A stretch of DNA of 64,000 bases from Neelides folsomi (taxonomy: Eukaryota > Arthropoda > Collembola > Neelipleona > Neelidae), in the NCBI GenBank assembly GCA_034687125.1, contig JAQGBZ010000191.1:1-64000 (forward strand). Direction: 5' to 3'. The notes beneath the pieces are model-generated. The model saw nothing but the letters and a program-made list of their open reading frames with translations. It was not told the origin of the DNA and did no database searches. Of this stretch, positions 41,701 through 55,476 are shown piece by piece; within the stretch, counting starts at the first letter, position 1; every line of letters starts with the position of its first letter. Position numbers and translations under genes: made by a program.

Positions 41701-43500
41701 TTAAATTGTCGAGACAATAAACAAAATATTTTCAACTGAAACTTTTACTCGACTTGAAAGCTGAACTATGTATAAGCAAATTAAGAAGGCATGTAAGTAT
41801 GCACCATATACATAATGATTATGTAAAAGATTAATAAGATAATTTTCATTTTATAATAACATTATTAGTATTATTTAATAGATTAAAACTTATTATTTAA
41901 ATGCAAAGTTAATATTTTTAATATAGAAATTCAAGCAATGTCATAAACCTTTCAAAAGAATATTAAAATTATTAATTTTATTATCACAAATCAAATATTG
42001 TTTGTCAATTGAATGCATATAATCGACATTGCTTAATATACGCATCATAGAATTCCACTTTGAATTTTAATGCTTATAAATGCAAGTATTTAATGTCTTC
42101 ATTATTTATTTTTACGGCTTTGTTTATTCGAAACTTATTAAATAAAATTTGAAACTTTATGCCTTATTAATTTTCATTGTATATTTTATATTTTATATAA
42201 ATAATAAAATGCAATAAATAAATGGCATTTTCAATTTGGAATTAAATATTTATTTACAATTATGGCTAGACACCGATTGCTAAATATAATTATGTAAATG
42301 AGACACTCGCATCGAAAATGTGAACATAAAAGTTCTTTAATCGCCAAGCTGAAATTATCAATGAACTTCAACTTTAGTTGTTGGAGCAATGAGAATGATA
42401 TTGGTGTATCATGGTGAGTTACAAGATTGAAGTTAGATGATCATGAGGTCCTTGCTCTTAAAATGATTAATCAAATGTGAGGATGCATACACAAGTAGAT
42501 ACATGTATTATATGAATTGCATGTCTTATGAATTCCACATGATCTTCAGTTGCACGTGGCTAGATGTTTCTCGTTACTTTACCATTTGAGCTTCCCTCCT
42601 TAAATTTATTTATAGTAATGCTGTGTAATACTGCAATATTGTATACTAGTATACTGATAGGTATGTGAAATATAGATTGCTAATTATTACATGGCTAATT
42701 CAAATACCTGCACGATACTTTTAGTTGTTTTACAAAATGGTCATTTACCACGAGATGGCTATTGTTAGTTAGAAGTTTATTGCATATTATAAAGTATACT
42801 CTTTGTGATATTTGTGCTTTTATCTCTACTAGAATTAAAATTCATCGTAGTTCAAATTTGCATTGCTGCTTATTCATTACGCAACCTTTGCTAGAAGACT
42901 CCTGTTCACTGTTAGAACCAACATTAAGATATTAAGATGGTCTGCATTAATTGAGGAACTGTTTGAAAGAGGATTTACATAACATTGAAGGGGAATGGGG
43001 AGGGATGTCAAAGATCGAGATGAGGAAGTTGTGAGAAATGGGATATTCCGTGGCAGATCGAGTCAAAATTGAAGTTAACTATTATGCTCTCTCGCTACAC
43101 TTTCAGAGTTATGATACGGAGAATTGCATTAGATGCGGAGCGTTCCGCGAATGTGAATGGGAGATTAAAGGGAGATAAGTCTCCGTTTATTGTTTTCCAA
43201 GATAGGTATCATCCTCTCCTTGATCATCTGATTAATTCCTCCTTCAGTTTTTGCCCGGAATCCTCTACGCGTAACTGTAAAGAATTGGATGGCTGGCTGG
43301 CTGAACAAGAACCAGAACTGTGTATGAAGAGCTAAGGTAGGTCCTCTGAGGATCAACTCTTATTCCTTCCTTGGCGACCGACCAGCAGGGAAGAAGTAAG
43401 GAAATCCATCGAGAGTCCAAATACCCATTGAGGCCTCACTCACTCGCCACATCTCGAGAGACTCCCACCGGCTCGACTCTCCCCGTTCACATCACCACAC
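38800..43500. other. Rdl upstream region and spacer, no gene seen
   Basis: From 38800 to about 40600 the DNA is richer in G+C, with many CTCC/GGAG runs, and probably holds the Rdl promoter and 5' UTR. Open frames here on both strands show no domains. From 40600 to 42900 it is AT-rich with no feature. From 42900 to 43500 the composition rises again toward the proposed E78 first exon. Confidence 0.5.
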
Positions 43501-43526
43501 GAGGAGGTGGACACTGAGACAAGTTC

Positions 43527-43589
43527 AGTGTCTGTCCGTCCACGGCCAAGTGTAGTGCTCGCCCTCGGACCCATCCCGCCATGCTCCAG
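43527..43589 (+). other. Candidate untranslated first exon of E78
   Basis: A TCAGT initiator-like motif (43525-43529) lies in a GC-richer island. It is followed 60 bases later by a good donor (CCAG then GTAAAT) at 43589/43590. The E78 coding exon is preceded by a strong pyrimidine tract and acceptor at 45218-45219, so an upstream exon is required somewhere. If joined, the ATG at 43581 would give a six-codon upstream reading frame ending before the main start. The exon start is a guess. Confidence 0.3.
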
Positions 43590-45260
43590 GTAAATCATTT
43601 AATCTCCCATGCTCACAACACTTGTGACATGTGTTCCTTGCGCTTAAGTCCTAAGCCTCTCCGAGACTCGAGATATCACTATATTAGAACTCGTATGGTT
43701 ACATATAACATACAAAGAACCCCGTATGGTCCATCCTCACCGACTCGGCGGACTTTGACATTTCTAACCACTCGGCAAATCCCATGGTCAAACTCAGCTC
43801 CTTCTGACTTTTATACCGTCATTGTTACAAGACTACGCCAGATCACTAATCTTTGATTGGTCCGAAATAGTCGAATCCATAATGTTTTGGCATCATCTTA
43901 TACACAATTAAAGTGTGTAGTAAGTTGTAGTAAATCTTCATATTTTAATAATCATCTTATTTGGAGATCCTAAAAGTATTATTTGACAGATGCCTATGCA
44001 TAGTATGAAATTATATCTATGTAACAGCATATATTTCAATTAACTTAATAAACATTACTAACATTAGGTATATATTTAATATGATCAGTAGTCTAGTGGT
44101 AGGCTCATATATTGATAACTCAATATGTATAGGATTACCGTTCCTTGAGGTATAAAGTTTATTTCTGATACATATAATATACAATTTTAAATACATATAT
44201 ACAGATATCTTAAATAAAGATTCTTTATCAAGAATGCTAATGTAAATAAGTATATATCTATGTTTAAATCAAAATGAACGACATCGAACTCTATGAATGT
44301 CTTAACAAATTTTGAGATTGTTCCATTAAATACAATTGCCATATTTGTAACTGAATTTTGCATTCATTAAGATAAAAGGAAATAACGTTATTACTTTCTT
44401 GAATAAACTTATGAATGCATAATATTGCTAGTTGATAAATACAATTGATATCGATTGAATCAATCAGTCATATTTTACATCATTGAATATTTCTAATTTA
44501 AATTTTACAAAATGGATAGTCAAAAATTTTAATAAAAAAGATACCAACCAAAGGGATAAAAGGAGCCATAGTTTAGATAGGCAATAGTACCTATAATATA
44601 AATAGTACATATTATTGTATACTATCTAACAATAAGTATACTATTTATTATTTATAAAGTACATTGTTAATATACTAACATTAAGTATAGCAATGTAATT
44701 TACTATATATGGTATTAGTAAGGTAAATACTACTTTAACATATACCTAGTATATTTAACTGTCCTCCTAACATTAGGCATAATGCTCAAAAATTCAATAA
44801 GATATTTAAGGTTTGGAAACAGTAGGTTGGTAGATAATTTAAGTAAATGCTATTTAGTTAAACGTTGTTTTACGAATATAAGTAAACATGTCGATTGTTT
44901 TTAAAAGAGTTAAGGAACAAATCGTTTTCCATAAACAAACACTTATCGATTTGTAATTGTATTATATTACACAAATATTTGTTCATGAATTCATATGTAC
45001 GGTATGCATTATTTTCTTTTATGTATTTTTGTTAGTTTAATTATTAGTCAAATAAAAATTTATAAAAAGTTGAGCTCACTAACTGACACGAGACTGGGAA
45101 ACAAGTTTGTTTGAATTCCTAATAGCAATGAGGCAAATGATATTATTATTAAAGACTTAACCCACGGGTTTTAATCAATATTATTACACGTTTATTTACT
45201 TTTCTTTTTATTTGCATAGGTTTCTTTGTGAGTTTGTGAGCGCCGAAGAGTCAGAGAAAA

Positions 45261-48200
45261 ATGTTCAAAGTAGAAAGCAGTGCATCGAATGCGGGCCCTC
45301 CACTTTCCTTGAATTCCGGAGGCAACTTTGATTTCGGTCTCAGTTTTTGTGACGATGGAACCACAGACGATCTTTTCGACTCTTTCACAAGTTCCGGCGC
45401 GGAAGATGGAATGGGCATTGACGGTACCTCCGGACTCGATCCCTTGCGAATTAAAATAAAAGAAGAGCCGATGGTGGTCGACACGAAAAAGGGAGTCAAG
45501 ACGGAACTGATTCTCGACTCCATGGTATCAAGTGTAGAGGGAGAGGCCCAGAAAAGCCCTACGCTGGTCGAAGGGTCCGAATGTCGTTCAGAGTCAGCCA
45601 ACACGTCGCCGCCCGCCTCCAACACGGCCAATTCGGGAAGCAATCCCAAGAAAGGTGAGAAAAGTTTACATCATAGTAGATACATACAGAGTTTTGGTAG
45701 TTTTGGTCGACCATGTGTGCAGTTGTTCATCGGATTGATTATATATTTAAACTGGGAGTGGGAGACTCATTTGTTTGGGATGGGACAAATATGCAAAGGA
45801 TCGGCTCGTATGAACCATACATACATGATTAGGTTCGTGTAGTTCAATGAACCATGCCTCCTTCGAACTTCAATCCATAGCTATCAGTTTTTTAATCTGA
45901 GAGAGCATAGTGATAATAGTGTCTTCTCCGCTCGTTTGGTTAGTGGTTGATGTAACGATGAAGTTTGGTTCTCATTACATCATTACGAGAATAGGCAAGT
46001 GGAAGAAGGAGATGAATTCATATGTATGTGGAGGACCCGTACAACCCTCACACATGGAAACACATCAAAATTGAGAAGGCAGTCTATGGAGAAGATCATG
46101 GATTAGGAAATGGAAATGTAAAGGAAACAGGATTAGGAGGCAGACACAGGCCGAAGATGACGGTCATTCAACCACTGATGCATCCTTTGATAGGAAACTA
46201 CTACGTTTCTTGAGAGAGATGGAGAGAACTTCAAAAAATCCCTTTAGCGGTCTTCCCAATGTACCGTTTCCAATAATGAGCAAACGAAGAAGGAGGGGAA
46301 AAAACTTGTGATACACTCTAATAATTGACTCATCTCGCTGCTCTCCATTCCGCCTACTTGGTGTAAGAAAAGAGTCCATTTCTTACACATTCCCAGAAAT
46401 CTCCCTTTTTATTGAACAAATCCCAAGTCTCACAACAACCTTTGATTCCTCGCATCCTCCAAGGGACCCAAAATGGTGGACAAAGGGACCAAGTGAGAGT
46501 TATTTAAGGTTGGGATCTGTGGAAAGAACGGGTCATTCAACCACAGCTGAGATGTTTTCCTGTCCTGGCCTTGAAGAATTCTTGAGTCCGAGTCCCGTTA
46601 GGATTACTTCACTCTATTACATTGTCGCTCCACGGAGCCGAAGTCTAGTATTTAGGGATCTCGAAGGTTTCCTCCTCCTTCGACTCATTTGTGTGCAAAG
46701 AACCACCGGTTTCTTCCTTCGGAATACATGTTGTGAAAAACCATGAACGAGACGCTCGAACCCAACCGGCTCAATCATTAAAAATTATAATCATATCTCT
46801 CTTCAACAATGTCTTAAATTTAATTCGCGATTTCCGCTATAACGTTTCCACTTCAACTCCTTATTTGCAAAAAAAACCTTAAAAATAGAACCCCCACAAT
46901 GCCCCAACCCTCAAATTTTCCCCTATGAAGAATGTAAAAGTGCAATTTTATGATATTGTGCATCTTGGAAAAGAATTAATATAAATTGATTTTAAATATT
47001 CAGAATATTATTCAGACATTTATGTATAAGCAAGTATTAATTCTGAAGTGAAGTCATATTGATATATTATGTATATGTCAGAAGCCATCATAAGATATGT
47101 AGTAGGTAATTTGAAAAAGATTTACAGTACATCGTAACTCATACATAATATAATGTGCACAAATAGAAACCGGCTTATTTAACATATTCCTCTCCCATTG
47201 TCCCTTTCTGTATAAAAGCTGAAAGTAGATATTTAGGGTCACAGCCGCTGTCAATACAACCAGTGGTTGAAAAATCATATTTTGAACTCACTTTCTTTCA
47301 TCTATTTATCATTATTCTTTCCCACTGGCGCAAAAGTGAGGATTTAATAGGAAAAGTATTAATTCCATACAAAGTAATGGAACCATCCCAGAAACGCTCA
47401 AGTGAGGAGGAATTCTTACGGAGCTATTTACTCAACCTGGAAGAGTTGAGGCTTAAGGGAATGAACCTTAGGACCGAGGTTAGTTTGTTTACGCAGGGAA
47501 GGGTTCGTCGGCCCGAGCGAGGGCCCCAAGGTCTTGTTTGTATTTTTGGAGAACGGCCTATCTGTGGAAGATGTGAGTGATTACAAACAAGCGTCCCTTC
47601 TGGTCTAGAGGCCGATGAACTCTTTAATTCAATAATCCCTCATTTTCCTTGTCCTTTTTGATGAGTAGGGCTCTCGGAAGCCATGAATCGGTCGCTATAC
47701 TCTTTTATAGTTTTATTGGCCTTGCTGTCCATCGATTAATCCCATTACTCTTCAACTTCCTAACTCACTGGAGTTTTACGAGCGGGACGTGCGAGTTGGT
47801 CGCTTCTCTCTCCAGCCCAACGGAAGGGAAGAGGAGAGAGGTCAATGGCAGAGAACAACATCTTCCAAAAATTTTTATGCAAATGCAGGACTAGCCAAAC
47901 CTGAAACTGGGAATATTTCATCCTACTCATTCATTGAAATCTTGTCAGGTTTCGTCCGGCAAACGGGCAAAACAAGGTGAGTGTTTGCTTCAAGCCTTAC
48001 ACTCGTCTATATATACTACATGATCCAAGTACACAATGGATATGTAAAACGACTATTGCGAGCCATGAATTTGAGTAGTAATGGTAGGAGCGTTACGGGA
48101 CGAACGGAGCCTCATCATGATGAAGATCTATAAAGCATATTCCTCAACAAGGGAGAGTTCCTTCCGCATTCAAGCTAGGAAGGAGATTGAGGAGTTGGAA

Positions 48201-51200
48201 CAACGCTGTGAGAATATCATGAATTTTAGATGACATGCCATTCGACTCCGACAATGAACCCTGATTGAACCAACCCATCATCTTCTCCACTCTGCCTTTC
48301 CCAGCCCCCAATCACTTTTACATTATTATTATTTCCCTCCGTCCTCAAATTCCGTAATATTTTGGGAGTAATAAGGAACCGAGGTCTATTCTCACTACAC
48401 TCGGGTTGAAAGGGGGGCGTAGGCAGCTGTGCTCCTCAAACTTTCCCAAACCTTTTCTCCAACTTTCTTGTAGATTAATAGATGAAACTTGGAGCTTATC
48501 AACTATCGATCTGGGCCCTCCTCCCAACACACGTTCTCTCAGGGCCTCCAAAAATTCCAAGATGAATTGAATATGTAAACTATATGAGAAATTTGAATTT
48601 CCTTACGTCAGGGAAGAATCTGATGAGTTGGTCCATTTGATTCCAAAGGCCTCATTCATAATAAATTAGAAACCTTGATTGCCGTCCTTTAAAGGCCATG
48701 TTACGACGAGGGCTCTCTTCCCAGTTTAATCCTCTCTCAAAGGGCGTGTACATTACACACATAAGTATGGAAACTTTGTGAATTATGCCGCTGATTCTCG
48801 AGACGCAGGGAAATGCGAATTGGACCAACTCCTTTAAACCCCCCGTCTATGTTATTAATGAGAGGGATCTTAATGGAAACACAGTGGTGGATGGAAAGCT
48901 GGAAGTTCTCTACTTTATGGAACCTCCTGTGAAATTCATGTTAAAAACGCCAGAGAAATTAGTCGCTCCACTCCTCAGTCCAAAAGAATGAATCAGGAAG
49001 AGGGAGAGCGGAAATTATTATTTGATTCATAGCAAGTGTTGCATAAAATCCTTACGTATGTATGAGTAGCATTCGGTGAAGCTTTAACTCACCCGCTCTG
49101 CACTTATTACACGAGTCCATAAAATATTTAAATCTTCAATCTGCGGTGTAAAACATGCTTCCACAATCAGTTTGAGAGTTGGTTCATTCCTCCGGGAAAG
49201 TTAATTGGAAAATTTCACTATTTATGCTCGAGATCACTTTGGGTGAGTTGTAAAGGTGGATGAGAAAACGTTTGGGACGTGGAAGTCTTCCTTAAAGTGG
49301 GCCTAAGTGCAAGTAGAAGAATTATGCACTGAAAGGAAAGTGAATGGGAGAGGAAGCTGGGAAGTGGAAAGATTAAATGGGCATAGGTGATTTTAGTTTA
49401 TCGGAACTGCGACGGCTGGGTTTCTATAGTCTAGATTAGGAAGAAGATTCATGGGAAGTTCCACCTTCGGGGATTGTAGGAAACGATTTCATATGTCGAA
49501 TAAATGTCCTCGTATAGAACCAGTGGAGATCCATTTAATTGATCTTCCCTATCACTAATACTTATATTTCCGATCACTTCCAGAGGGTGTCTACGCGGAC
49601 TCGAATAATTCTGGAAAGTCATTTCACCCATGTCGGGTTTGCGGGGACAAGGCATCGGGTTACCATTACGGAGTCACATCATGCGAAGGCTGCAAGGGAT
49701 TCTTTCGGCGGAGCATCCAGAAGCAGATTGAGTACAGGTGAGAACCTCATTTCAGACTTCACAAGGGAAAATAATGGGCTGGAGAGGATGTGAGAAAATT
49801 GTAGCAGTGGTAATATGTATGCGCTACGGCCGTTATATGCAATAATATACGTCGTAGTTAACTGATAGCTGATATTACCAACGTCAGTTGTGTGGATATT
49901 ACACCTTCAGATAAGAGATAAAAGTGATGAGTAATTCGAAATGGCATTTTTGAAATAATCATCGCTCGCTCACTCCTTTGCTCTCACTTCCAGCTCCAGA
50001 CCTCCTGCCCTCAACTCCCATTACTCCCATCCTAGAACCCATCATGGCCAACTAATTTCTTCTTTTTAGATGTCTTCGAGACGGGAAGTGCCTTGTGATA
50101 AGACTCAATCGAAATCGATGTCAATACTGCCGGTTCAAAAAGTGCCTTGCTGTGGGAATGTCACGGGACTGTAAGTGTTTCCTCCCTGAGGTCCACCCAT
50201 GGAGTGTGACATCTTTTTTCCGCAGCGGTTCGGTACGGACGTGTGCCAAAGCGGTCGAGGGAAGTGATAACTTCTGCGGAAGCTGACCAGTCATCGTATG
50301 ACGGCACACCGCAGTCGGGGTCTCCGGGATCGAACAGCTCTTTGGAGGGCGGCGGAGTGGCGGGGCCTTCTTTCGGAACCCCCGTGCCACCCGTGTCGGC
50401 CTCCCCGTCCTCGACCATCCAAGGGGATCACATCTCGGTCTCGTCTACGTTCCCCAGCAGTCAGAATCCGCTCTCGACGGTGGTGACCGTGACTCACCTC
50501 CAGCACTCCGTCTACACCCAAGTGAAAGTGAGGGACGTTGCGCCGCGGAAGCTGAGCCTCGTAAGACCTTCCATTTGATTCCCCTCATGCGGTCTCAGGG
50601 TGTTCAAAAGAGAACCATCAGGAGACATCTAAAGAAATAACTCTCGCAAACTTTCCGAGGAACATAATTGAATTTTGTGTGGTAAAGGAGCTGTCGGAGA
50701 GCAACGAGAACGCACGGATCTCCCTCTTTGGCATCATTTCAAGGGAAATGCTTTCTTCCATCCAAGGAGTTGTGGAGTTTGCGAAGCGGATACCCGGGTT
50801 CACATCCCTCCCACAGGATGATCAGCTTATCCTCATCAAGACAGGGTTCTTTGAAATGTGGGCCGTCCATGTCGCCCCTATGGCCACCAAGGACTCCCTC
50901 ACTCTCTCAGACGGATCAACATTCAGCAGAAAGCATCTTGACTCTGTCTACGATGTAAAAACCAATTCCATGACCAATTCTTACAAACAATCCACTAATG
51001 ATGCAAACAAACAACTCTTTGAGACTTTTCTTTTTTCCATATGGGATGTTTTCCAAACAAAAAACATTTACTGTTCAAATATTGGGTCCAATAATTGTTT
51101 CTCATTGTGGAATTAAATATCCCTACTTTCTTAATACATATGAACAAATGGATTATTTAATACGGAATTTAAAACCATTTTATATGATCCAATGTTTTAC

Positions 51201-51621
51201 ACAAATTGTTACAAAAACCAATATGGGAAAGTTGTACATGGCTTTAACTCCATTTCTCTACTTTCATTTGCAGAGCGATTTTTCATCGTCGTTGTTTTCC
51301 CTCTGGGTTACTCTGTCATCATGGTCGGATGGAGATTTGGGGCTTTTGTCAGGAGCATGTCTTTTGTCTCCCCAGCGACAAGGGCTCACACATCACTCCA
51401 TCGTCGTACTGACTCACTCTCAGAACCAACTCGTTGACTCCTTGAACAAAACGGGCATTCCGACGATCCTCTCCGATCTCCGCAGAATTGGAACCTTCCA
51501 TGGAGAAATCCTCGACTGGTACCGTCAACATTGGAGTCAGCTCTCGTGTCTGCCGCCTCTTTTCGCTGAGATATTCGACATTCCGAGCTCTGCAGAAGAT
51601 GAGTCGATGTACAACAGTTAG
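45261..51621 (+). CDS. E78: Nuclear receptor E78 (NR1E), ecdysone-induced, 6 coding exons
   Basis: Exons: 45261-45654, 49584-49737, 50070-50170, 50226-50560, 50622-50954, 51274-51621, giving about 554 aa. The N-terminus is acidic and serine-rich with IKEE (66-69). The DNA-binding domain spans 148-213: first finger [15 protein letters not shown]-box CEGCKG (165-170), second finger Cys184, 190, 200 and 203. The C-terminal extension is [14 protein letters not shown] (216-229), typical of E78 rather than E75 (RFGRVPKREK). The ligand-binding domain shows [37 protein letters not shown] and the AF-2 helix [11 protein letters not shown] near the end. E78 acts in the nucleus in the ecdysone cascade. 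Junctions are canonical and in phase. The exon 4/5 join is uncertain: donor 50527 or 50560, acceptor 50622 or 50688 all keep frame. A UTR intron ends at 45219. Confidence 0.92.
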
Positions 51622-54600
51622 CGGCCGTTTCGCCTCGGCCCCAACTTCCGCTCCACCTTTCCTTCCATCCCAAAAAGGGAGCGAAGCAACAAAAAGAACG
51701 TTTCTCAATTCCAACTGTCTCCTCTTCTCTCCGAAGAAGAAAACGGGGCACTTGACGCCACTGCCGTTGCCAATCCAAGATTCTTCTCCAAAACTGCTAT
51801 TTAAAAACACAAATTTAAATATCCCCACTGTTTTAATTTTGTCCAAAATAATGATCATAGTTTTAGATATCATGTCAAAGCTTATAGTATTTTACAAGAA
51901 GACACATTTTTATCATAGTAAATATTTATTTAAAATATAATACAAGGTTGTTAGTAAGTTTACAGATTCAAGAAGGAAAACTTTTTAAGTACTATGTTAA
52001 CTAATTGTACTTATGTAGCCCACTTGGTTCTATACTCTTATTAAATATTCATATAGTATTTATGCTCACTTAATTACATATTATATTTTACATGAATTTC
52101 TGAAAAGTTTAAAAATAAGACATGAGTACCTGTAAACTTTAGCAAACAAAATTAATATTACTCACGAATATGTGTGTTAACTCTAAATACTTTTGGACGG
52201 TGTATTAATGTAATATACACATATGTAGAAATATTCAGAGCTTATCTTGATGTTATTATCACATCTCTCATGATATCATGATAAATGTACCAACGGTATA
52301 TTTAAAATTGAATAATTATTTATATCTTATATGTGCATTATTTATGCTATTTCTTGTTTTTGATAAAAATGCTTGAGTGTATCACTGAACTGAATATCTC
52401 ATATATTTCCTCGAGAAAATTCTGCTAGTGCTAATATTTTAATATGACAATTTTTTATCTTTTTATGAAATTCTACTAATTACTAAAAAATGTATCTATT
52501 ATACATATAATATATTATCTATTCGATAATTATTAATACTTTAATTGGCAACAATTTTTGCCCTTGAATTGAAGAGTAAAGTATTAAAACAATTGGCAGT
52601 ACACGTAGTTTGACACAAAACAAATAATAGTTTTGTAATAATTTTGTTTTTTGAAAATATTTATCAATGGAGCTTTTGATAAGTTTCAATGAAAAATACG
52701 CAAACCCAAATATGATATTAATACTAAACAAACCTCCAGTTGGAAATTCATGACTCGTAAGATCAAAGAGTTTAGTGATGCATGAAATTGATGAAAGATA
52801 TCGAGCACGTGTGTGATAGCCTCGAGTTGTCAATTTTGATAAAATTTATCTACTTTTCTATATTTGAGATATTCTCTAGTAGGCTAACACTCATCGTCAT
52901 TATCCACAATATTTCAATTACTTTAATATTATAAAGACAACATATTAAAACATGGAAGTATGAATATATGCTGAACATATCTACAAGTACCCAAGTACAT
53001 ACATAAATATATAAATTTTAAAAATATTCTATTCGGTATAAAGTGCAGTAAGAAGTCCAGAGTATGTACACTATTGAAACACCGAAGGTTATTTTATTCT
53101 CAACCATTTTCGACACAGTTTCCAAATTGTTACAACGCAAATTTAGTTTCATTCATAGATTATATTTTTCCACTTTACGTTTAACTTTTAATTATTTTTG
53201 TCAAAATGCCAATTCTTAAAAATCAAAAAATGAATAAAAGAGGTATTTATTAAAATCTAGGAAAAAGATATTAAATGAATGCAGGAAGTGTTTTGTTTTA
53301 TATGCCTTTCAGGTCACTTATGTTAAATCCTCTTACTGGCAATTAAGTTAAATCCTCTTACTGTTTTAGTAGTAATAATTTCAATAAACGGCAGAGAGGA
53401 GCTTTTAAAAATAAATAACTGCAAACATTTTATCTTTTTTGTAAAATGAGAATGTAAAGGTTGAACAATCAATATATATCAAATCAAGGTTTAGAATCTT
53501 GCGAATGATTAGATATTTTACATTATGCATTTATATTACATATGTATACTTAATGTGAGAACCTCGATTAAGGTTAGCTTATTTTAATTTAGTTGAAATT
53601 ATTACCCGCTATATTTTGGTATATTTACAATATTAAATGCGAACGTGCATGCAAATGATTGTAAAGGATTTTATGTCTATTAATCTCATTACGTGAACGA
53701 ACAGACATCATATGAGCAGTGATATTTCGAGCTATAGCTTATACGTAATATATATACTTACTTATAGCAATTTATACAAAATTCAAATCTATATATTAAC
53801 ATTATATAAGATTATATATTATATAAGTACAGAAGTACATAATTATGAGCTAGTTGTTTTATTTTGACAAATAAAACAAATATGTAAATACAAAGTATAT
53901 TTATACATATTATATAGTAAAAATATAACATGCAAAAATGCTTTTATGTACCATACAATACAATCCAATAAAATGTATCTGTAGATATTTCAAATTACAA
54001 AGATGACAAATTTATAGTATATACATAATATCTGTATAATATATATAACTTTGAATTAAATATTTATTGTATCTATCCGAAGCGTAAGCAATATATGTAC
54101 ATTAGAAATCTTAATCTATAGTAAACCTTACTTTATAGTAAAGTATTAATAACCATAGGCTTGTTTGTTATATGCTGAATTTAATCATAAAAATATTTTG
54201 GCAAATAACATGCCTTTATAGCAATTGTACCTAAGCATACATATCTTGTAAGGAAAATAATAATAATTAATTGAATACATATACTAAATATATACAGGGC
54301 TTCTGAGTTAGAATGTTCTATAATATAATAATATATAATATAGAGATGAAACGAATGACAAGATTAGTGTGCAGAGATAGAATCGAAAAGTGCTCAAACA
54401 AATGTCAATTAAAATTAATATTGATTAACCTTCTCTGCAATGATAAGGTTGAAATGCAAAAGAACCTAAAACATTTATTATCAATGTATGGTACCTTATT
54501 TACCTCTGGTATCTAATTTCAAAGGGGTATCTGTGAGTGGAAGTACATTAGAGTAATTAAAATTTGTAGGAAGTAAAGAACTAGGTATGTAAATATTCTT

Positions 54601-55304
54601 TTAAAAATGTTAGATAATATTTAGATTACTTTTATTGAACGAAGCTCTCTCTCTCTCTTTCTCATTATCTCATACAATTATATTTTGTTCTATTAGCTCA
54701 TATAAACACATTCAAGTATAATAAAATTGTGTAATGTTCTTTGAGTAGTTGATTATTATATATAACGAATATTTATTTTGTGTACTGTTGTGCTCCCCAA
54801 AGTCCAGGCTATTCAAAATATAAAGTGGAGATAATGACATTCTCCGACCGATCACTCCTATACTTTAAAATTATTGTCTTAAATGCCCAATTTTGGGATT
54901 TTTAAGTATGAGAGATAAGGAGACCCTTGTGTTAAAGAAAGGAATTAATCTTTCCTCTTTAAGAAGCTTATGTAAAAGTACCTCTTTCAATGTCGAAAAA
55001 TATATAAATATTTGAGGAAACTCAAAAGAGAAACAAAGGGTAATAATTTAATGAAAATATAGATATATTATAAATATATATATAATAAAGTTTGTACACT
55101 GCGCTGACCTTTTCTAATATGTATTTAATAAAATTAAATAAAATATTTACAATGCAAGCTCAATTAAGTTCATTGTCAATTTACATGTTATTTAAATCGA
55201 TGATGAAAAACAGAATTAATGAATAATATGAGAATATATAATGAAAGAATAAATGACATTTAACTCAACATTTTGAATTCCACGGCCAATTCTTAATCCA
55301 TTCA
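51622..55304. other. AT-rich spacer between E78 and the ADP/ATP carrier
   Basis: No gene was seen. The first part should contain the E78 3' UTR. A 17-base direct repeat (GTTAAATCCTCTTACTG) occurs at 53322-53338 and 53347-53363. A CT microsatellite lies near 54645-54663. The remainder is low-complexity AT-rich DNA. Confidence 0.6.
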
Positions 55305-55310
55305 TTTATT
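55305..55310 (-). terminator. Poly(A) signal for the ADP/ATP carrier
   Basis: AATAAA on the minus strand lies about 170 bases past the stop codon, within an AATAATAAA context. It is the first clear hexamer downstream, though AT-rich DNA makes chance matches common. Confidence 0.5.
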
Positions 55311-55476
55311 ATTCCTCCTTCTCAATATATATTTATATGTGTTTCTACAACATATTCTGAATTCAAGATAGTTGTTTAGATTTTTGTTTTTAAGATAAGA
55401 GTACGGCTACTGTTTCTTGACTTTTCTTAACAAGAAAATTCACATGTGTTGTTTTTTCTTCTACTCAAAAGATCCC

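Noticed and set aside
48785-48991. 68-codon plus-strand frame in E78 intron 1 with an ATG
   Set aside because: It has no splice context linking it to E78 and no recognised domain. It is most likely chance in a GC-richer island.
50998-51273. Open extension upstream of the final E78 exon
   Set aside because: It is intron sequence that happens to stay open. The receptor homology begins exactly at the acceptor after TTTGCAG at 51273.
45261-51621. Assignment as E75 instead of E78
   Set aside because: The extension [11 protein letters not shown] and the second finger starting CLRDGKC fit E78. E75 has RFGRVPKREK and a longer spacing there.
51349-51873. Two long minus-strand frames opposite the last E78 exon
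   Set aside because: They are antisense shadows of the ligand-binding-domain exon, which matches the receptor family on the plus strand.
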